Part shown: positions 1 through 11,077 of the stretch, piece after piece
Layout of the letters: every line of letters starts with the position of its first letter
Numbering within the stretch: position 1 is the stretch's first letter
Source of the DNA: Agrypnia vestita
Lineage: Eukaryota; Arthropoda; Insecta; Trichoptera; Phryganeidae
DNA: 64,000 bases
Assembly (NCBI GenBank): GCA_016648135.1
Contig: JADDOH010024970.1
Location: 21,253 to 85,252 of the forward strand
Direction of reading: 5' to 3'
The notes under the pieces: model-generated
What the model was told of the DNA's origin: nothing
Databases searched by the model: none
The model's input: the letters and a program-made list of their open reading frames with translations, nothing else
Translations under genes and position numbers: made by a program

Positions 1-45
1 CATAACATTAAAGTTTTTAAAAAATAATTGCGATTGTCATAAAAT

Positions 46-805
46 TCTTGTCTTGTTCATTTAGACATATGATGGGCATACAGACGAAACCACCACTACG
101 CAATCGACTAAATTAACTTAAGCACTTGTAACTGCTTTTATGGCGAGAGCAAATCTACCAAAAATCTCGTATATAAATTATAACATCTAAAAACTCATAT
201 TAAAAATATAACACCTATGAACATTTTCATCTTAAAATATAACACATACTTATTACATTTATACTTATTACATTATACAATTACAACAAACAATTACTGA
301 CTGCCAATCATAGAAGTTACAGAGTTATACTCTTATGATTCGACTATTTATATAAAATTCTTTTTTGTTCATTTAACCATACGAGGGGTATACAAACAAA
401 ACCACCACTATGCAATTGACGAAATTAACTTAAGCACTCTTAACTGATTTTATGGCCAGATCACATTACTATACAGTTTTAAAAAATACTTTTTATTTTT
501 AAAGATTTTTTAAATATAACATGTAAAAAAGTCACGTCTAAGAAACATTTTTATGAGAAATCTCATCAAAAAAATACCACATCTACCAAAAAATTCACAC
601 AAAAAATGTAACACCTAAAAAATCTCATCTAAACATATTACACCTACAAGAAACTAATTAATGACTGCCAATCATAGGAGTTCATCACAGAGTCATACTC
701 AGGTCCGTGGTTCGAGTCCCGGTGGCAGTTAAAATATTTTTTCGATAATTCGATTTTTTCTGTATGCCTTTTTTAATTGATTAATAAAAATTGTTTAGTA
801 ATTCA
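46..805 (+). repeat. Two adjacent copies of a SINE-like repeat with tRNA-like end
   Basis: The block at 46-152 recurs at 358-467 (shared cores include accaccacta and aattaacttaagcact). Each is followed by AT-rich degenerate ~30-bp units containing taacacct and tctcat (about 180-290 and 515-655), then by a segment starting actgccaatcata (298 and 663). The second copy continues into a tRNA B-box-like motif, ggttcgagtcc, near 710-720, and a shared tail to about 805. It reads as a duplicated tRNA-derived SINE. The family is not recognised by name. Confidence 0.5.
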
Positions 806-1099
806 CAGAACTTTGTTCTGAAATTGCAACTTCACAATAAGAATGTTTTTCCTTTAATATAAATGTGTTGTATCAAATGTTTCCAAAAAATTAAAATGAA
901 ATATTAATTTCTGGCGTCCTCTAGCGGTAGATACGCGAAGGTATTCGTGACTATTGCATTATAAAAAAGTGGATTGCTTTAAAAATGGAATAAAAAATGT
1001 TGATCAATCAAAAAGAGACTACATATAAGGTCGAAAAATTTTCGTTAACTTACCAGACTGTTATGGCGAAATTGGATAACGCGCCATTCCCGGATAGAA

Positions 1100-1200
1100 T
1101 TGGAGGTCCGTGGTTCTGGTCCCGTTGGCAGTTAAAATATTTTTTCGTTAATTTGATTTTTTCTGTATGTCTTTTCTAATTGATTAATAAAAATTGTTTG
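1100..1200 (+). repeat. 3' fragment of the same SINE-like repeat
   Basis: From ggtccgtggttc through ggcagttaaaatatttttt to attgattaataaaaattgttt, this matches 700-805 with scattered substitutions. The B box is altered (ggttctggtcc). The 5' part is absent, so it is a truncated copy. Confidence 0.5.
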
Positions 1201-1204
1201 AAAA

Positions 1205-1640
1205 TATTCATAGTTATGGAGTTGTGCAATATCAATGTTTTGCATTTTTAAAATATTTTTCTGACATATTTTTATAAAACGTTAAATTATCATACAGTTC
1301 ATATATCCATCATACATTACGAAAAAATCATTCGTTTCAATACAAGTTAAATAAAATGATAAAAACCCTGCAGAAATAACAATTTTAATTTTCGAATAGG
1401 ATTTGGAAGGTTTTTATTATTTTATTTAACTTGTATTAAAGGGAATGCATTTTTCTAATACGATATAAGTTACTGTAATGATAATCCAACGTTTTATAAA
1501 AACAAGTCAGAAATATTGAAAAAAATGCAAACGAAGATGTCGCATATGTCCATAACTATTGCTATTAAGTCACGGTTGTTTGAAAATTTTCGACTCATAA
1601 TTAAAGCAGGAATAAAGTCCTGTGAGGTTATTAATGTTTT
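1205..1640. repeat. Fold-back (long palindromic) repeat, copy 1
   Basis: The left half contains ctgacatatttttataaaacgtt and ttcgtttcaatacaagttaa. The right half contains their near reverse complements, with a centre near 1375-1410. The same palindrome recurs at 15954-16474 and 20563-21066, and as a half copy at 11078-11345. The outermost ~80 bases of the left arm are missing here. It is a non-coding MITE or fold-back type element. Confidence 0.6.
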
Positions 1641-1862
1641 CCAAATAACCCTGTTTACTAAAATACTATAGACGTACATTTATTTCATTGACTTTAACTA
1701 TAAATATAAATACAATTTATTGAGATAAATTGTTTGATTGATTATGCAATAAATATGCGAAATGCAAAGAAGTGGAATCAAAGCAAGTACATTGTTTCCT
1801 CATGGAAAATATTCATTTCTCACGTGATTTTCCATACATGATTATTTTTTTATATATTTAAT

Positions 1863-3755
1863 TCATATCTTGTCAATAAAATTTCTAGGTCTCGTGAATT
1901 TTTTAGACAAAATTTCAAAAATAAAAACCACCATACTGAACATATAAATAACCCCCATAATAATATATACTGTTACAAAAATTTTTATATTCGTTTTGTC
2001 ATCACGCATCGGTACATTCTTTGGTAGGTCTTTATAATCCATAACAAGTCGATCCAAAATTCCAGCTTGAATCAGAATATCCGCTTTGTTCTTGATCTTC
2101 TTGTACATATCAGTTACAGTTTGAGAATAAAAATAGATTGGGAATTTAGCCACCTCCTCCTTAAGGTAGTAATAGTGAACTGACGGTAGTTCATGTAAAA
2201 TCTCAACCGATAAACTGTAAGTCAAGAGAAAAGCAGATTCTTTACCGCTCTTGATAACATTTTGAACGTATTTAATGTAATTTTTTTCCTTGTTGTGGAT
2301 TTCAAAATTCCTGTTAAAGAAACACTCGTACGGTCTTGTAAGGTTTTTTCTACTTTCTACGAATGCGATATCGATGTAATTTTGAGAGAATGCGTAGATT
2401 GGTATCTTCGAGTCGAGCAATTCGTCCTGGTCCAAGATGAGGAACTGCGAAGGAGTTGTCAGGGAACCGAGCAATTTGTAATAATAGCACATTGTCAACG
2501 CAGACGAGCTGATTGTCCAGGATAAAAAAATAATTCTTTTAAAGTAATGTTTCGGTTGTTTGGGAATAGATACAGAAAGTAAAATAGACCAAGCGGTAAG
2601 TAACACGGAAGGAAAATAATCAATATGTTTTATATTTCTCCAAGACAAATATGTGTGCAGCAGAATCAAAATAATAAGGATTGCTAATACAATAACAACG
2701 AAAAGCGTAAGTAAATTCCAGTTGATGAAAGAATTGTTCAGATTAACAATTAACCACACAATCTTTTCTGTCCTCACGAATGTGAAGGCGTCCGAGGAAA
2801 GTTGAGGATTACTAAGCCTGCCGGCCAGCTGGTGGTCATTTGAGTATGTTATGGTGGTAAGCTTTGAAGCACTGTCCATCTTCTCGCTCTTTGCGACAGT
2901 TTTTGAGTCAGCGAAAAAATAACCGTGGCGAGGATTTATTGAAGAAATTGTTAATTCAAAATCCATCAATTTGCTTATGATGTACATGAATTTATAAAAA
3001 TAATGCCGTTTTATTAGCGCTACCTGTTTGTCGAGGTTGTGGTCTAACTGTCCGAGCAACATAATCACAATATTCACTGAACACTTGCGTTTTTTCTCAG
3101 ATCTCGACAGTACTGGCAGAATGACGTTAATTTCTGTTTTTTTCAAAGATGTTGAATTTTTCAAAGATTTATTTTTCAAAGATGTTGTATTTTTCACGAA
3201 CACGCAGCCTAATAGTTTCATGCGGCTTATGAAATTACCTTTTTTCGAGAATGCAGCAACTAGCATTGAAGAGCTGGCTTCCATTCGTAGAAGAGGACGC
3301 CTCCCAAATACGATTACAGTTTGATCGGGGCTATTCAAAATTTGTCGAAATCTCACTGCTTTAACTATATTACTTCGCTCGTCTAGATCGTCGATGATTA
3401 TTAAGATATTCGAGTGTTTGAACATTTCTGTTTCAAAATAGTCTTTGTTGAATAAATATTTGAACCCAGGCAGCGTTGTAATATATGTCGGTGTACCTCG
3501 ATTGTAGTCTAGGTCTTTCGTGTAATAATATTCTCCAGTTTTATTGGTGAGGGCAGGAAAGTACTCGTTGGAACATAACACGACGATCAAATCAGATTTC
3601 TTCTGCAGATGATTTTCATTGATTATCGTATCTAAAACACGTTGTTCAAACGATATCTTCTCTTTCCAATCTGGCAGCATTAGATCGTTTGTCTTTATTT
3701 CTTTAATGCATATTATGATGAAAAGGATTTTATGAACAATTATTTTTTCCCACAT
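1863..3755 (-). CDS. Divergent ionotropic receptor (IR), single exon
   Basis: Predicted ligand-gated cation channel subunit of the insect chemosensory ionotropic receptor family, a variant ionotropic glutamate receptor expected in sensory-neuron dendrite membranes. From the ATG at 3755 the protein has 630 residues, a normal length for the family. That start gives a hydrophobic signal-like N-terminus (residues 1-22). The open frame continues upstream to another ATG at 3830, but that would bury the signal. Visible order: extracellular N-terminal and first ligand-lobe region; first membrane segment ~347-370; pore-loop region ~382-397 (AWSILLSVSIP); segment ~407-428 followed by the typical LGSLTTP; second ligand lobe; last membrane segment ~590-614. 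C-terminal motifs such as SQTVTDMYKKI and QAGILDRLVMDY fit the family. No intron is needed, which fits fast-evolving 'divergent' IRs. A short Lys/Ser/Thr repeat occurs at ~188-206. Ligand unknown. The frame is intact and likely functional. Confidence 0.87.
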   Translation of the reverse strand: MWEKIIVHKILFIIICIKEIKTNDLMLPDWKEKISFEQRVLDTIINENHLQKKSDLIVVLCSNEYFPALTNKTGEYYYTKDLDYNRGTPTYITTLPGFKYLFNKDYFETEMFKHSNILIIIDDLDERSNIVKAVRFRQILNSPDQTVIVFGRRPLLRMEASSSMLVAAFSKKGNFISRMKLLGCVFVKNTTSLKNKSLKNSTSLKKTEINVILPVLSRSEKKRKCSVNIVIMLLGQLDHNLDKQVALIKRHYFYKFMYIISKLMDFELTISSINPRHGYFFADSKTVAKSEKMDSASKLTTITYSNDHQLAGRLSNPQLSSDAFTFVRTEKIVWLIVNLNNSFINWNLLTLFVVIVLAILIILILLHTYLSWRNIKHIDYFPSVLLTAWSILLSVSIPKQPKHYFKRIIFLSWTISSSALTMCYYYKLLGSLTTPSQFLILDQDELLDSKIPIYAFSQNYIDIAFVESRKNLTRPYECFFNRNFEIHNKEKNYIKYVQNVIKSGKESAFLLTYSLSVEILHELPSVHYYYLKEEVAKFPIYFYSQTVTDMYKKIKNKADILIQAGILDRLVMDYKDLPKNVPMRDDKTNIKIFVTVYIIMGVIYMFSMVVFIFEILSKKFTRPRNFIDKI

Positions 3756-3996
3756 TTTGTACTTTGAACTCCTCGATTTAACAAGCGAAATACCTCGAAG
3801 TCGTCTTGTAGACTGAAGAACTCTGCACATGTTTTCAGTCCAAGTATTCTGCGGCAAATTGATCACATTTCGCAATATTCACTATCGTTTGCTCGACCGG
3901 CGACTAATTCTAAACATCGAAATGATACGCGTAATTTGAAAAGAACGGCAGTAATTTTCCTGAAGTGGTCAATCATCATTTGCCAACCGCATCAGA

Positions 3997-4074
3997 TATT
4001 GCGAGAAAAGTACAATATAATAAGTATACAATAAAGTTTAAATATTGCGAGAAAAGTACAATATAATAAGTATA
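3997..4074. repeat. Tandem duplication upstream of the receptor
   Basis: A 33-base AT-rich unit beginning atattgcgagaaaag occurs at 3997-4029 and again at 4042-4074, a period of 45. It lies about 240-320 bases upstream of the receptor start, so it could sit in the promoter region, but no known regulatory motif is visible. Confidence 0.7.
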
Positions 4075-4085
4075 AAATGAAGTTT

Positions 4086-5067
4086 AGCAAGTTAACTACC
4101 AGTTAGCTACCTACCATTAACCGGTCAGCGCCTGGCGATTTTATTATCAAACTGTTTCTTTTAAAACAATGTTTCATATTTATAAATAGTACACCCCTAT
4201 CCCATTAAATTTCACAATAATATAATTTCATCAAAATACGTGACGAAAATTTAAGAACTCGTTACCTACGTCTGCATTTTTACTTATTTATTTTACATAT
4301 AAAAATACGAGTTAATTTAATATAAATTAAAAGTTACGCTTTGATTTGCAATAAATAAGTCCTATTGAGTGTTTATTGTTAATCTATCACATTTTAAAAA
4401 TGACTGGGGTAATAGAAATTAAAAATGGGGTCAATAGAAACAAATTTTTGTTCCTTTTAAATACCAGTTCGATTATTAATTTGTGTTTGCTTAAACATTT
4501 ATTTTTAATTTAAGAGTTATCCTATATTTGCCTCACTACAAGATTTATATATATTTTTTTTTGACAAGAGTATCAGGCAATATTCTTTTTATGTTTGAAT
4601 GATATTATTAAATAATTCAATTGACTAAAAACACTATATCTTATAGTATTATTTACCAAGTCAAAGATTAATTTTAATCAAAATATTCAGTAATATATAA
4701 AATTGTAAAATAAATGGATATTAATCTGGATATTAATCTGGATATTATCTGGACACATACACATATCAATAAAGAAGCAGAGCAACATCCCTACAATTAA
4801 TGTTATTGATACGTATCCTTTAGTACCGTGCTGTAGAGGTTCCTCACTTACTTACGAAAGGAATGGTAAGGTCGTAGAATGAAAAACCGTTGCGGATGCC
4901 TTGGAAACGGTCCGGTGTGGTCCATAATACGAGTAGAGTGAGACTAAGAACACGCGCGGCAGGAGATCCTCCCAAAACGAGAGTGTAGCAAGGCCAGCGG
5001 ACAACCTGATGTGGAGACTTGATGACGAATTGAAGTCTTCTTCGATTTCCAGCTCGTAATACATATA
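4086..5067. other. Intergenic stretch without a recognised gene
   Basis: AT-rich sequence with a short richer patch (about 4830-5060) that carries a 70-codon minus-strand open frame without recognisable motifs. A small direct repeat, ggatattaatct, lies near 4713-4745. I see no splice or domain evidence for a gene. Confidence 0.4.
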
Positions 5068-5220
5068 TTTATTATTATTATTATTTTTTTTGGTTTTTTT
5101 GGTTTTAATTTATATAATATATAATAATTTAATGGTTAAATTTATTTGGTAAATGTACAAACTTAAGAGCGGCTGTTTTCAATATAATATAATTAATACA
5201 CATTTATATTACACGCTTAC

Positions 5221-5260
5221 CCACTTTTAAATGAGAATTTATTCTCGTGTTTAAAAGTGG
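5221..5260. repeat. Strong hairpin
   Basis: The ends ccacttttaaa and tttaaaagtgg pair perfectly and enclose a second stem (gagaa/ttctc) around a ttta loop. It lies in the AT-rich region downstream of the minus-strand LINE fragment. Function unknown; it could be part of a LINE 3' region. Confidence 0.65.
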
Positions 5261-5289
5261 GGGGCATTGTCATATATGTATATATCTAT

Positions 5290-5500
5290 TGTTAATGTAA
5301 TCGTTAGTGCAAGATATTAGATTAAATAAGTAAGATGTAGACAAAGAAATATTAGATTAAGTTACAAAAATTAAGAAATAAAATTAAGTTAGTAAGATAT
5401 AAACAGTACAAGATTACATAAATGTAAGACATTAGATTAAGTTAATAAGATATACACAAGAAAACCTTAAATTAAGTTATAAAAATTAAGAAGGTATTGT
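5290..5500. repeat. Degenerate AT-rich minisatellite
   Basis: The motif tagattaagtta, with variants followed by ataagatata or caaaaattaagaa, recurs about five times between 5311 and 5490 at roughly 40-base spacing. It lies just 3' of the minus-strand LINE open frame and may be its untranslated tail. Confidence 0.45.
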
Positions 5501-5557
5501 AATAACATTTAAAAGTTTGTATATATTGATTGTTTTTGGTAAAAAAATTTCATTGCG

Positions 5558-5995
5558 TTATTGTGATTGTTTTTTGTAAAAATTTTTCAATTTAGATTTG
5601 CATTTTCCATAATTTTTTTCCGTCTTCATTTCATTGGGAAGAGCATTATAGAATGATACTCCACGATAGGAAAAATGGTGTTGGGCTGTGCTGGTACTGG
5701 TGGTATTACATTTAGGTATCAAAATATTTCCAGCTGATCTCGGTCTATTACTAAAACATCCAAATGTACTATTATTGATGTACATTTTGTGAATTTGAAG
5801 TATCGCAAATTTTTTGTAGATTTGATTAATGATTAGGACGTTGAAAATGTTGAAAATTTCCCTTGTCGGGAATATTGAGGGTATCCTCAAAATCACTTTG
5901 ATAATTACTCTCTGAACTTTTTTCACTGGTAGTACATTAGACTTAAAGGTCCTATCCCAGCCAACTATACCATACTGTAGTATGGGCAAACGCAA
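5558..5995 (-). pseudogene. Non-LTR retrotransposon (CR1/Jockey-like) C-terminal fragment
   Basis: A 145-codon open frame resembling the segment after the reverse transcriptase of LINE ORF2. The start ILQYGIVGWDR matches the usual 'LxYGIxxW' block, followed by VKKVQRV, IFNIFNVLIINQIYKKF and the terminal SFYNALPNEMKT block. The preceding sequence (6000 to ~5980) continues the homology in a different frame (VVYFAFAH), indicating a frameshift, and the rest of ORF2 is missing. Related 3' ends with the same YN-LP type motif occur at 26319-26588 (minus) and 37974-38270 (plus). It is a dead 5'-truncated copy. Confidence 0.7.
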
Positions 5996-6009
5996 AGTAT
6001 ACTACCTTC

Positions 6010-7420
6010 AGCATGTTTATTGATAATATATTTTGTAGAGTTATGAATAGGAATATGAGTTTTTTCATCCTAGTGACTGTGGAGTATCTCCTCTGTTCTT
6101 TGCGCAAGTTTGCATACGCTGCATTATCTTCATTTGCAGTATCGTTTCCTTAATCTATCAACCTATTCGTATGATCCGACTCAGTAGTATTATCAAGACA
6201 ACACAATGCTGTTTGACCCAACTACCTACATTTTTTTCGACAAGACATTACTACAATACTGAATTATTTTGAGTCAGCATGAATCATTTCTCTTGAGATA
6301 TTTTTATATACAATAAAAATAACAAAATTGATTTCTGACTACCTGCAACACGATTCGTATAATTTCGGCTTAGTATTTTCTGAGTATCTGTCAAAATCTA
6401 CAACACCCTATATGCATCAATAAAATAATACAAAATATATACAAACGTAAATTTTTCCTGTTCTGAATCTATATACCGTGTTGCAAGCCTTTAAAATGAA
6501 ACAAGTTGAATGAAGCCTTTTAAAAAATCCTTGAATGTAAAAGTTTTAAGTGGATGCCGGAGATCTTTGAATTTTAAGCGATGAAACTCAAAGTTGCGAT
6601 AAATAGAATAAAAATACATGTTCAAATATAACAATACAATGCACTTTATTGCTTTTTGTGTATGAACTTGTTAAAAATGATGGGAAATAATTAGTTTTTA
6701 AAACCTTAAAGTGATTCTTTCCGTTGATAGAGTAAGACCTAATGGAAAAGACGGCGGTCGATGCCTAATTCATGCCACTTTCATACTTTGCCAGTCTCTC
6801 CTTGACCATGGTACCAGAAATCCATTATGATATTTTTATTGTTTTTTTTATTGTTTATTAAAAGTATTATCTTTATTACTTATTACAAGTAAACTTGTAA
6901 TCGAAGCAAAATATATAGTAAGCTAAGGACGCATTCTTCCTCATTTTGCGGCTATGACCAAAACTATAATTTATGAATGGGAGTGATACGATGCTCTGGG
7001 TTTCTTGTATTTTTATATGGAATGGAATTGTGAAGTCTTTCCCTATGACTAGGAAGGATCTGATCTCAGGAAATCTGTGACCCATAGTAAAAAGCCAAAG
7101 TAATCTTCTTAGTTTATTCATTCCAATAATAATTTTGTTGTCTGTTTTCTCATTCGTCCATTTGACCGTACGCGTAATTTCGTGTAACGCCCGTAACTTT
7201 ATTATAGTAATTTTGCTTTTCCAAGTTTTTTTCATAAAATAAAATCATACTTATTCCCTAGGAATCAACATGTCAAAGTACCTTAATTTTTGATGGGTTA
7301 CAGCTAGTATAATAATATTTTGCGACAAGGTATTCAAATAGCTCTTCAAGTCCGTGCTTTTGTAACGGTCGCCCGCCTGGCGCGGCTTTTTATCCCTTTT
7401 ATCCCTTTTTTTATCTCCCA
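6010..7420. other. No recognised gene; one unassigned minus-strand ORF
   Basis: Mostly featureless AT-rich DNA. An ATG-initiated minus-strand frame of 119 codons (7235-6876) is basic and has no motif I recognise. It may be chance or part of an unknown exon. Confidence 0.3.
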
Positions 7421-7429
7421 TCCCAAAGG

Positions 7430-7735
7430 ACTTTGCGTGCTATTGCTGAGAAGACTCTACATGATCTAGTAAGGAGTACAGCAATCCGGGAGGTGCACGG
7501 GCTTCAAGATGTGGTTAGATGGAAGTGACAGCGTCGACGATACTGGTATTAATACGTACAGAGAATAAGTATAACAAGAATTCCATACAAAGCTCTGCAT
7601 GGCGTACCAGAAGGACAGCGTCCACCAGGGAAATCTTAAAGCCATGGAAAGGTAGCTGGAATTCAGTATTATTAGTGGAAAATTCTGCATAAATTCTAAA
7701 TGAAGTTGAAAAAGAAGAAGAAGAAGAAGAATAAT
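7430..7735 (+). pseudogene. LINE 3'-end remnant with GAA tail
   Basis: Reading the plus strand gives RTLRAIAEKTLHDLVRST followed by a broken region with GVPEGQRPP. This recalls the C-terminal tail of LINE ORF2 proteins (helix, then P-G-R-P motif). The region ends in a run of about six gaa triplets at ~7714-7732, a 3' tail type seen also at 55712-55732. Frames are interrupted. Family assignment is tentative. Confidence 0.4.
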
Positions 7736-8396
7736 CGTTTTTATGGCAGCATTAACGTGATGCGTTTAATGGAATAATTGATACAAGATTATACGAGATA
7801 AGTGTAATACCATAAGCATGACCTATTAGTTCATTTTGTGGAGAATAATGCAAAAATTAAATATAGGTACGTGACGTAATATGAAATATGTATTATATAA
7901 GAATTGTACATTTATTTATTGATATACGGTATAACGTACATTAAAAAAAGAAAAAGATAATGACGTACATAAAAATGTATAGATTGATAGGTATTAATAA
8001 TATAAAAATTGAAAAAAGCTATAATTCTATCAAAAAACAACTAATAATAAAATGATTTATAAAGAAAAACAAAACATTAAGTGAATGACATAAGTATGAT
8101 AAATGAAATAATAGTAATCAAATAAAATGTGAAACTCAAGAAATAATAGAACTACAACAAAATCAAACACTAGTTAACAATTCAAGAAGCAACAAAATTA
8201 CAACAAAAATGTATATATACATTTTTTCACTTCGACTCTCCAAAAGACATATTTTTATGTATGAAATATCGTACCAAATAAATAAATATATAAATATAAA
8301 AATATATATTTAAATATAATACAACAAGATAAAAGCAGAATACAACAAGAAAGACTTTAAGCAACTCGCCCCAAAAAATCTTCATAAGTCAGGAGG

Positions 8397-8669
8397 TCAG
8401 ACAAAGAGTTTGTGATTTTTCCTGTTTCCAAAGAAATTTAGCAAAACTTTCGGGTCTCTTGTCATAAGTATCAAGTCACTAAGGCCTTGTCGGTATGTCA
8501 GAGATGTAAGGAACTTTCTTTGGATTTTTCTTCTCTGTAGTTGTGGATTTCGTAATTGGATGACCAGATAGTCGATGACAATTCCAATAAACTCTGACGA
8601 GGGATTTATCAATAATAATTGGAATTGATATAACGTGAAATTCTTTCGTTGTTCTGAGAGCGAAATCAA
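8397..8669 (-). CDS. Possible last exon of a gustatory-receptor-like gene
   Basis: The open frame has the arrangement F-T-x5-F...IGIVIDYLVIQL, reminiscent of the last membrane segment of insect gustatory receptors, where a TYLVIL-type motif follows a short FxAxGFF-like stretch. The minus strand upstream has a pyrimidine-rich run ending in ctctcag that could serve as a 3' splice site close to 8650. However, about 48 residues follow the motif, longer than is usual for these receptors, and no upstream exons were found; the next stretch is a repeat (8790-9180). Weak candidate only, but worth recording because another chemoreceptor lies 4.6 kb away. Confidence 0.22.
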   Translation of the reverse strand: MISLSEQRKNFTLYQFQLLLINPSSEFIGIVIDYLVIQLRNPQLQRRKIQRKFLTSLTYRQGLSDLILMTRDPKVLLNFFGNRKNHKLFV

Positions 8670-8794
8670 GAGTTGGTTCGCATTGTTATATTGTGTATTT
8701 GATGGCGTAATTTGAAAGAAAGATCGAAGATAATTTCCTAGCCTTTAATAATTAAATAAAAGGCATTTTAATGGATTTATTTACAACATTCTAT

Positions 8795-9180
8795 ACCTAT
8801 AAAACTCAATGTCTGTCTATCCGTCTGTCTGTCTGTCTGTCAGTTCTCTATACAAATTAACACCGTTTATCTGATTCGACTCAAATTTTGCATACTTATG
8901 CTTTAGGACCCGGCGGGTAACAGATATAATATTCCCTCCTCCCCTTTTACTCTTCTTATACCCTTGATATATTTTTAATGTAAATCTGTACCGTTCGAGT
9001 AATCGGACTCGAAATTTAGAAACTTATTCCTTAGGACCTAGAGGGTAATATAGGCGACATTTCATCTCTCCCCTTATACCCGTTCCCCTCCACCTGATAT
9101 ATTTCAATGCAAATCTGTACCGTTCAACCGATCCGACTCAAAATTTGCCTTTGCAAATGCCTTACGAAAGCAATTAGGCC
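8795..9180 (-). repeat. Inverted copy of a 128-bp-period repeat element
   Basis: About three imperfect units, each with the landmark 'aggaccYrgmgggtaa' (near 8908 and 9035), a pyrimidine-rich stretch and 'aaatctgtaccgttc'. The end at 8795-8845 is acctataaaa followed by gtct microsatellite units. This is the reverse complement of the element at 59426-60215, whose units have the same spacing. It is truncated near 9180. Confidence 0.7.
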
Positions 9181-9299
9181 CGCTTTATCCCTCTTAAAGC
9201 CGGAGCAATGTTCTTAGATAGGAAGGAAGCGTACGTCTGTGGAAATCTGGAGCGATACTGCGCGGTTTGTCTGTCATTGAAATGCGTTTTGTTATATTT

Positions 9300-11020
9300 T
9301 GTGTTCGGTTTCATCTCTTTTGAACACTTTTGTTGGTCACACCGTAGTCACCATGGACTTTGTGCATTCATATTTTGAACTTAAACTGTATCATTTCTTA
9401 TATATAAATATGTACCTTGGAATTCCCACTTAACGGGCAACAAGTATGTTGCAATTGTTTTTTTTTCCCTGCGCTTTGGAGGCAGGGAAGAGGTTTTGTG
9501 TGCCAAACTCCTCGTCTCACTCGCACTCCTACGGGTGTCAGTGAATATGGCCATTTTATCATTAAAAAAATGCCAAACACTGGTGGCGAAAGTGTAGAAA
9601 GTGGGAGCCATTTCTCGTAAAACTGGATGTTTGATGGTTTTCTCTGTCATGATCTTAAATGAAATTTATGCTTTGTTATTTATTTTCTTGATATTTCTCT
9701 GCTTTTGGTTAAATTTTATTATTTACTGTGAATTTCCCCACTGGCAGTGAAGTGGTTAGTACACTTTCCTCTTCGAGTCGCAGGAGTGCTTTTGCTTCGT
9801 CAGCAGTGTAGCGAGGAAACTGTCTTAGCTTAAAAACAATGCCACTCTGGATAGCGAAAGTGAAGGGTCGATACGGGAGCTTTTGCTCGTAGAACGGCCC
9901 CGGGTTTGTGATGGGCAACATCGATGTTGCCGCGGCTGAGGAGAGCATTGCCATGATTCGGGTGATTTAAGCCATGCATTCACTAGGGAACAAATCGCGA
10001 AATATTCCGCGCGGCATGTCGCATCAACATCTACGCTCATGTTTCGGGGACAATGACGCGGTCATTTGACGTGTACACACCGGGACGCGCATATCATTTG
10101 TCGCGGAAACGGCGGACATGTCGCCCGATGAGGTTATGTTGACAGCTGCGTATCTATTTATTTTAACGAGTTTATCGAAACGTAAGAGGAGAAAAAGGTG
10201 GTAGGTGCGAAATTATTTACTGCAAAGAGAAAGAAGGATGGATATTCTGTGCGATCTCCGAATGTCACAACTAATTTTGACAATTTATTACAAATAATCG
10301 GGCCTTCCATAGCCAAGCAGGACAATATTAAGGAACGCTGTTGGCCCTCACATCATTTTATTTTTGTATTCACGGTTTGAATGGTCCCACAAAATTGTAC
10401 GGCGATGAGTTGTCAGTTGACAGATACAGCGCATGCGCATTCACTTGTAAACATAACCACGTGATACTGACGCGCAGCCCGATGTCCTCGTGAGCTCGCT
10501 CGAGTACCGTGCGCATGGCAACGTTTCCGCGGTACGTAGAAATGCCCCGCTATGTTGTGCGCGACGTCGCGGAACGTCACGCAGACTCTATGCCGCGCGT
10601 GATGTTGAGAGATAATTTGTCTCCTAGTGAATACATGGCGTTATACTTAAGTGTCGGGTCCACTTTGAAGTTTGTGATACTTATGAGATATCGGTGTAGT
10701 GCATCACCGTAGATTAAATCAAATACCGATAATTTTTTAGCAGCACTGTCAGAATATTGACTCGTCCCCGCGGCCGACGGAAGGGGGTGAGAAAGTTAGC
10801 CTTCTGAAATTCTAATAATGTATCGTATCCGGCGCACGCTGCACAGGGGCGTAAATTGAGAAATATTTCACACAAACTCCCGCATCATTTCCCCAGGGGT
10901 GGATTTTTGCGCGGGATCCACCGTTACGGCGAATATCGAAGTCGGGAATAAAGTGCAGGATGCCGGAACTCAAAAACAGACGCTCATAGATCAACAGTTC
11001 GTTGATCTATGAGCGTAAAT
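9300..11020. other. CpG-richer unique region, no gene assigned
   Basis: Compared with its neighbours this stretch has many CG dinucleotides and GC-rich words (for example cgcggaacgtcacgc near 10570). Several short frames overlap on both strands (9381-9650, 9709-9954, 9825-10040 minus; 10509-10712 plus). None shows a recognisable domain and they shadow one another. It could be the promoter or an exon of a gene not otherwise in the window. Near 10990-11020 gatctatgagcg recurs in inverted orientation around a short loop. Confidence 0.3.
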
Positions 11021-11077
11021 AAAAATAATTTAAGATGAAAAAACATTGATATATTTTTTAAATTAATCTTAATCTAT

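Noticed and set aside
9381..10040. Overlapping ORFs at 9381-9650, 9417-9620, 9709-9954 and 9825-10040
   Set aside because: Mutually overlapping frames on both strands with no domain, splice or repeat evidence to choose one.
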